Shown here: one piece after another, positions 14,715-17,995 of the stretch | Layout of the letters: each line of letters opens with the position of its first letter | Numbering within the stretch: position 1 is the first letter of the stretch | NCBI GenBank assembly: GCA_035297265.1 | Contig: DATGZH010000033.1 | Coordinates: 1-17,995 of the forward strand | From: DATGZH01 sp035297265 | Lineage (GTDB): Bacteria; Actinomycetota; Acidimicrobiia; Acidimicrobiales; RAAP-2 | Direction of reading: 5' to 3' | DNA: 17,995 nt | Notes under the pieces: generated by a model | What the model saw: only the letters and a program-made list of their open reading frames with translations | Database searches by the model: none | What the model was told of the DNA's origin: nothing | Translations under genes and position numbers: made by a program

Positions 14715-14947
14715 ACGTCGGTTCGGCCCCTGGCACGGTCCGCCTTGGCGGGCACAGCGGGGCGGCCGGGGAGCGACCGCACCGCTCCGACACCTCGGCA
14801 CCGTCTCTCTTCGGGACTTTCGGCACTGGCCGCCCGACCGGCCGGCCCGCACGATGGAATTGAGAACAGGCCTCTGATCAGGAAGAGTGGAGGTCGAAGC
14901 GAACGGTCGCGGCCAGCGGGTCGGCGCCGCGGCTGAGTGAGGAGGTC
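14715..14947. other. Intergenic region upstream of the ferritin-like gene
   Basis: 233 nt with no convincing gene. It contains the DosR-like site at 14811-14830, a short CTGATCAG palindrome near 14875, and at its end the AGGAGG of the ferritin-like gene. The distance from the DosR-like site to the start codon is about 117 nt, so a leadered transcript is likely. Confidence 0.5.
14811..14830 (+). promoter_or_regulatory. DosR/DevR-like site upstream of the ferritin-like gene
   Basis: TCGGGACTTTCGGCACTGGC resembles the mycobacterial dormancy-regulator box, whose core is GGGACTTTNGNCCC-like. A related copy lies before the secreted repeat protein at 15527-15546 (15 of 20 positions match). Binding by a DevR-type response regulator is an inference from motif similarity only. 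Confidence 0.4.
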
Positions 14948-15424
14948 ATGGTGACCACGACGATCCCGGGAGCGAGCGTCTGGGAGCAGGAGCTCTACGA
15001 CAATCTGTCCCACCACGTCGGCGCCGAGCGCGACATCCTCGAGCAGTACCGAGAACTGGCCGAAGAGGCGAGCTCGCCGGCGTTTCGCTACCTCGCCAAG
15101 CTGATCCTGGACGACGAGGAGCGGCACCACCGGCTGTTTGCCGACCTGGCCGCGACCGTGAAGTCCTTCGCCGAGCTGCGGAGCACCGGCCAGCCGATCC
15201 CGTACCTGGACGAGCCGGGCACAGATCGCGACCGCCTCCGCGAGGAGACCGAGCACTTCTTGGAGGTGGAGCGGAAAGACCTGGGCGAGCTCCGCAAGCT
15301 GTCCAAACAGCTCCGGTCAGTGCAGGACACGACCCTCTGGGGCCTCATCGTCGAGCTGATGCAGATGGACACGAACAAGCACATCCGCATCCTCGAGTTC
15401 ATCCGGGAGAACCTCGGGCGTTGA
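14948..15424 (+). CDS. Ferritin-like four-helix-bundle protein
   Basis: 158 residues, almost all helical and highly charged. Four helices are apparent: about 12-44 (with AERDILEQYRELAEEA), about 46-76 (with LILDDEERHHRLF), about 95-120 (REETEHFLEVERKDLGELRK), and about 124-157 (LIVELMQMDTNKHIRILEFI). Paired acid/His motifs, EERHH in helix 2 and DTNKH in helix 4, plus Glu in helices 1 and 3, fit a di-iron carboxylate site of the ferritin/rubrerythrin superfamily. Its substrate is unknown; iron handling or peroxide defence is plausible. AGGAGG at 14940-14945 sits only 2 nt before this ATG, so the GTG at 14951 (5 nt away) may be the actual start. A DosR-like site lies upstream, as expected for a stress-induced gene. 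Confidence 0.8.
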   Translation: MVTTTIPGASVWEQELYDNLSHHVGAERDILEQYRELAEEASSPAFRYLAKLILDDEERHHRLFADLAATVKSFAELRSTGQPIPYLDEPGTDRDRLREETEHFLEVERKDLGELRKLSKQLRSVQDTTLWGLIVELMQMDTNKHIRILEFIRENLGR

Positions 15425-15490
15425 CCGCCGAGACAGCGGCCGACGGCGTGTGACCATCGGCAGGTGAGCCGGGACGGAGGAGGCGCCGAC

Positions 15491-15532
15491 ATGCGGCGGC
15501 GGGGCCGTTCAGTCGAACCCGAGGGCGGGTGA
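15491..15532 (+). CDS. Possible 13-residue leader ORF
   Basis: ATG at 15491 is preceded by GGAGGAGG with a 9-nt gap and encodes MRRRGRSVEPEGG before TGA. The good ribosome binding site is the only support. The ORF overlaps the start of the DosR-like site, so if that site is a promoter element for the next gene the ORF would not be on that transcript. It is probably fortuitous. Confidence 0.12.
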   Translation: MRRRGRSVEPEGG

Positions 15533-15546
15533 CTTTCCGCCCTGGC
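15527..15546 (+). promoter_or_regulatory. DosR/DevR-like site upstream of the secreted propeller protein
   Basis: GGGTGACTTTCCGCCCTGGC shares the block GACTTTC, then S-G-C, then CTGGC, with the site before the ferritin-like gene. It lies 62 nt before the ATG of the next gene, a reasonable promoter position. The first half of the canonical box is weaker (GGTGAC instead of GGGAC). Confidence 0.35.
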
Positions 15547-15594
15547 ACGATCCGTCGTGGAACGCGAGGTTGACGTCGCGCGATGACGCGACTT

Positions 15595-15602
15595 GGAGGA
15601 GG
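15595..15602 (+). promoter_or_regulatory. Shine-Dalgarno of the secreted propeller gene
   Basis: GGAGGAGG ends 6 nt before the ATG at 15609. It selects this start over the in-frame upstream ATG at 15570 and places a proper signal peptide at the N-terminus. Confidence 0.75.
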
Positions 15603-15608
15603 TTCGCG

Positions 15609-16835
15609 ATGCGAACACCTATCCGGTGTGGCGCACTGTCGGCCGTGCTTCTCGTCGCCGTCATACCGACTGCGACCCTGCTGGGTCATGCCGCCATGGC
15701 TGGCGCCCAACAGCCGGGCCTGACGCTTAGTTCCAACTCGGGGTCAGTCGGCGCTTACGTCGCCGTGAGCTTCGTGGCTCCCGCCAACACCTCATGCTCG
15801 ACACCGATCTTCACTACCGGTGTCCTCGGCTCGGCGTACGCTCAGGTGATCCCTCTCAACCGCGGCATCGGCCAGAATTTCAACGGCCGTTTCCTGATCC
15901 CGCCCTACATCCCGCACTTGGGGCCGGTCACCACGGGGACGTACGAGTTCCTCGTCGATTGCGGCCCCGCGTCCGGCCCAGAGCAGGACTACACAGCGCC
16001 CTTCGAGGTCACATCCGTCACGCCATCCCCGTCACGATTTGTGGGCCTGGCCCCAACCCCGTCGGGAACCGGGTACTGGCTGGCGCAGGCCGGGGGTGGC
16101 GTGTTCAGTTTCGGGACTGCCGCCTTCTACGGATCGCTGCCCGGATCGCACCTGGTCCCCGCCTCGGCCATCGTCGGCATCGCGGCGACGCCTGACGGCG
16201 GCGGCTACTGGCTCGTCGCCGCCGACGGAGGCGTGTTCGCTTTCGGCGACGGTTCCTTCTACGGCTCGTTGCCCGCTATCGGCATCACCCCTGCAGCTCC
16301 CATCGTCGGAATCGCCGCCAACCCCGAAGGCGGCGGCTACTGGCTCGTCGGCGCCGACGGGAGCGTGTTCGCGTTCGGGTCATCCGCCTACTACGGGTCG
16401 GTCAGCCAAGCCTTCAACCCGGGTGGGCCAGTCATGCCCGTTGCGGGCATCGCCGCCGCCCCTGACGGCGCCGGGTATCTCGAGGCCGGAGGCTTCTTCG
16501 GCGGGTATGGCTACGGTGACCTGGCCGGCTCCTACCCGATTGCCCCGCCGCCGAACGTCTCACCGCCCTCTATGTCCCCTCTGACAGGGGTGGCAGCCAC
16601 CGCCAGCGGGCTGGGCCAGTGGTACGTCGCTCCCGACGGTGCCGTCTTTGCCGTCGGGACACCCTTCTACGGGTCCCTCCCGGGCGACGGGGTGACGTCT
16701 GAGGCTCCCATCCTCGACATCGCGGCCACCGCGGATCATCGCGGCTACTGGCTGCTCGGAGCCGATGGCGGCGTGTTCGCCTTCGGCGACGCGGGCTACG
16801 ACGGATCAGCTGCCGACGCTGGCCTTCCCTGGTAA
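15609..16835 (+). CDS. Secreted beta-propeller-like repeat protein with N-terminal Ig-like domain
   Basis: 408 residues. A signal peptide (MRTPIR, hydrophobic core to about 29, cut after AGA at 33) is followed by a beta-rich region (about 36-140) that looks Ig-like and has two Cys (63 and 118). Six repeats of about 44 residues then start near 144, 188, 232, 278, 325 and 368. The pattern is V-G-I-A-A-x-P-D-G-G-G-Y-W-L-V-x-A-D-G-G, then V-F-A-F-G-D-x-x-F-Y-G-S-L; repeat 4 is the most divergent. Six such units could close into a propeller. Proteins with this repeat are frequent in Acidimicrobiia and usually annotated hypothetical or WD40-like. No anchor motif or C-terminal membrane helix is seen, so it is probably released or held in the envelope. 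Ligand unknown. The start is set by GGAGGAGG 6 nt upstream. A DosR-like site suggests stress control. Confidence 0.85.
   Translation: MRTPIRCGALSAVLLVAVIPTATLLGHAAMAGAQQPGLTLSSNSGSVGAYVAVSFVAPANTSCSTPIFTTGVLGSAYAQVIPLNRGIGQNFNGRFLIPPYIPHLGPVTTGTYEFLVDCGPASGPEQDYTAPFEVTSVTPSPSRFVGLAPTPSGTGYWLAQAGGGVFSFGTAAFYGSLPGSHLVPASAIVGIAATPDGGGYWLVAADGGVFAFGDGSFYGSLPAIGITPAAPIVGIAANPEGGGYWLVGADGSVFAFGSSAYYGSVSQAFNPGGPVMPVAGIAAAPDGAGYLEAGGFFGGYGYGDLAGSYPIAPPPNVSPPSMSPLTGVAATASGLGQWYVAPDGAVFAVGTPFYGSLPGDGVTSEAPILDIAATADHRGYWLLGADGGVFAFGDAGYDGSAADAGLPW
16038..16832 (+). repeat. Six degenerate ~130-bp coding repeats
   Basis: Repeat units encode the propeller blades of the secreted protein. The DNA is also similar between units: a stretch GGCGGCTACTGGCTCGTCG recurs in units 2 and 3, and unit 6 has a close variant, as does the downstream GGCGTGTTCGC block. 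Units 2, 3 and 6 are the most alike, consistent with internal duplication or gene conversion. Confidence 0.75.
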
Positions 16836-16840
16836 ACCGA

Positions 16841-16860
16841 CGCCGCTGAGATCGGCGGCG
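16841..16860. terminator. Possible shared hairpin between convergent genes
   Basis: CGCCGC (16841-16846) and GCGGCG (16855-16860) form a 6-bp stem with an 8-nt loop, 5 nt after the stop of the secreted protein gene and in the 100-nt gap to the convergent kinase gene. There is no T tract on either strand, so termination efficiency is uncertain. Confidence 0.35.
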
Positions 16861-16935
16861 CTTGGCCTGCCATCGTCGCATCGCTGCCGGGCAACAGCAG
16901 CACCCTTCGACCTGTTCGACGAACGAGCGGGAGGT

Positions 16936-17796
16936 CTACGGACTCTCGGCGTCGATACCCAAGGTTCGCAGGGCCCAAGGGAGTGACGTCCGCAGCTGGT
17001 CGAGCTGCACCGCCCGGACCATCGGAGCGTGCGGGATCACTGGTTGGCCCGCTCGGCAGGCGAAGAACCCGGCCACATAGGCCGCCAGCTCGGGTGGGCA
17101 ATCGGCCATGACGTACTCGGGTCGACGGCCGGTCTCCATGGCCAGGCTCGGGAGCCAGAACGCCACGTCCAGTTGCGGGTTGCCGAGGCAGGCGAGGTTC
17201 CAGTCGAAGAGCAGGGCCGCACCCTCGCGCAGGCACAGGTTGTCGCTCCGGACGTCGAGGTGCAGCAACGAGCGGCCGGCGAGGGGTGCGGCGACTGCCG
17301 CCTCCCGGAGCACGGGACCAACCCGCTCCAGCCAGTCCGCTCCGTAGAGGCCCAACGACAGGAAGGGCGACGGGTCGGCGAGCACGAGGCTCCAGCCCTC
17401 ACCGGGCTGCTCGCCGTCGACGAGCGGGGTGAGGTGCCCGGGGGGATCGACATCGGCCAGTCGACCGAGTGCGCTCACGACGGCGTCGACGTCGCCGTCG
17501 CCGTCGCGCCAGGGAGGTGGCCACCACCCGTCAGTGAGGTCCTCGAGGACGAGCACCGGCCGTGCGCCGCCGATCCAGGCGAGCAGCCCCGGCGTGATGC
17601 CCTGACCGGCGAGGCACTCGTACATCCGGTGCTCCCGCCGCAGCCATTCGGCCGTCTCGTCGTTGACGGCGGCCTTCACGAAGGCAGAGGTGCCGTCGGC
17701 GAAGCGGACGATGAAGCGCTCGTTGTTGGTGTAACCCCGATGCACCGGTGCGAGCGCTTCGATCGGCCCGAAGACGGGCTCCAGCAGGTCACGCAC
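16936..17796 (-). CDS. Aminoglycoside phosphotransferase (APH)-fold kinase
   Basis: 286 residues from GTG at 17796. Kinase features are an ATP-binding Lys candidate in SAFVKAAV (about 41), the catalytic loop HLDVRSDN (His179, Asp181, Asn186) and the metal-binding DWN (Asp198) followed by LACLGNPQLDVAFWL. This H-x-D-x-x-x-x-N and D-W pattern is that of the APH/choline kinase/homoserine kinase superfamily. The substrate is unknown; most chromosomal members are small-molecule or sugar kinases rather than resistance enzymes. The open frame continues upstream through the tRNA gene, which cannot be coding. The start is either GTG at 17796 or TTG at 17817, neither with a good Shine-Dalgarno. It lies about 40 nt after tRNA-Gln in the same direction, so it may share its transcript. 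Confidence 0.85.
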   Translation of the reverse strand: MRDLLEPVFGPIEALAPVHRGYTNNERFIVRFADGTSAFVKAAVNDETAEWLRREHRMYECLAGQGITPGLLAWIGGARPVLVLEDLTDGWWPPPWRDGDGDVDAVVSALGRLADVDPPGHLTPLVDGEQPGEGWSLVLADPSPFLSLGLYGADWLERVGPVLREAAVAAPLAGRSLLHLDVRSDNLCLREGAALLFDWNLACLGNPQLDVAFWLPSLAMETGRRPEYVMADCPPELAAYVAGFFACRAGQPVIPHAPMVRAVQLDQLRTSLPWALRTLGIDAESP

Positions 17797-17835
17797 CTTT
17801 CCATCATGGGCGCTCAAGGGTCCGGGCGGGGATTG

Positions 17836-17908
17836 CTCCGGGGGGAGGGCTCGAACCTCCAACATCCGGCTCCAAAGGCCGACGTTCTGCCAATTGAACC
17901 ACCCCGGA
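17836..17908 (-). tRNA. tRNA-Gln (anticodon TTG)
   Basis: Folds by eye into a full cloverleaf of 73 nt. The acceptor arm is TCCGGGG with CCCCGGA, the D stem GTTC with GAAC (loop AATTGGCA), and the anticodon stem TCGGC with GCCGG. The loop is CTTTGGA, giving anticodon TTG that reads CAA and, by wobble, CAG. The variable loop is ATGTT, and the T stem GGAGG with CCTCC encloses TTCGAGC. The discriminator base is G. The 3' CCA is not encoded (CAA follows), so it is added after transcription. Confidence 0.95.
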
Positions 17909-17995
17909 AGGACGGCCATCGGCCTTCCACGCTCCTGACAGGAGTACCACACGGCGAAGCGGCGCCTGCCCGATCGAACGGCGAGTCCGCCGGTA
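17909..17995. other. Upstream region of tRNA-Gln at the window edge
   Basis: 87 nt with no recognisable gene. It contains the small inverted repeat CTCCTGACAGGAG (17932-17944) and must hold the tRNA promoter, but no hexamer is convincing; TACTCC on the minus strand at 17941-17946 is a weak -10 candidate. Confidence 0.3.

Larger units (their letters stand above)
15425..15608. other. Intergenic region upstream of the secreted propeller protein
   Basis: 184 nt. It holds a DosR-like site (15527-15546), a possible 13-codon ORF at 15491-15532 and the strong ribosome binding site GGAGGAGG at 15595-15602. A weak inverted pair, GCCGA/TCGGC, shortly after the ferritin-like stop codon may be a terminator remnant; it has no T tract. 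Confidence 0.5.

Noticed and set aside
16936..17796. Antibiotic resistance gene
   Set aside because: The kinase has the APH fold motifs, but these are shared by many metabolic kinases, and nothing in its context (no mobile element, tRNA neighbour) suggests acquired resistance.
1..17995. CRISPR array, insertion sequence, prophage or toxin-antitoxin system
   Set aside because: No regularly spaced direct repeats, no transposase or integrase motifs, and no paired small genes of that type on either strand. The only tandem repeats are coding (bL25 tail and propeller units).

Overview
This is a strongly GC-rich chromosomal window from an actinobacterium. The family of secreted repeats near the right end (tandem units of the G-I-A-A-x-P-D-G-G-G-Y-W-L type) is, from memory, very common in Acidimicrobiia, so an uncultured or marine/soil member of that class is my best guess. 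The lineage is inferred from gene order and protein character, not from a marker search.

Positions 1-13195 hold an almost unbroken minus-strand run of conserved housekeeping genes. Read in the direction of transcription they are glmU, prs, rplY, pth, mfd, a SurA/parvulin-like secreted protein, mazG (YabN type), eno, a DivIC/FtsB-like septum protein, a DUF501 protein and a ppx/gppA phosphatase cut by the window edge. The same neighbours occur around mfd and eno in other actinobacteria (in M. tuberculosis the pth-to-ppx2 region). The genes cover UDP-GlcNAc and PRPP synthesis, ribosome function and peptidyl-tRNA recycling, transcription-coupled repair, nucleotide pool cleaning, glycolysis, cell division and polyphosphate/(p)ppGpp turnover. 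From mfd to the DUF501 gene the spacing is very tight (gaps of 12, 13 and 47 nt, then overlaps of 14 and 4 nt), which suggests one main operon. mfd and prs each have a promoter-like TAGCGT seven bases before the start codon, as expected for leaderless transcripts.

Positions 13196-16835 are a plus-strand accessory stretch: an alpha/beta hydrolase and a small two-helix membrane protein (both apparently leaderless), a ferritin-like four-helix protein, and a secreted six-repeat beta-propeller-like protein. The last two each have an upstream site resembling the dormancy-regulator (DosR/DevR) box. A convergent minus-strand block follows: an APH-fold kinase just downstream of tRNA-Gln(TTG).

The window is mostly ordinary core genome and I see no mobile element, CRISPR array or new multi-gene system. 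The points most worth checking are a GlmU that stops before the acetyltransferase active site, the leaderless promoter pattern, the paired DosR-like sites, and the unclear start of pth, which lies in frame behind the rplY stop codon.
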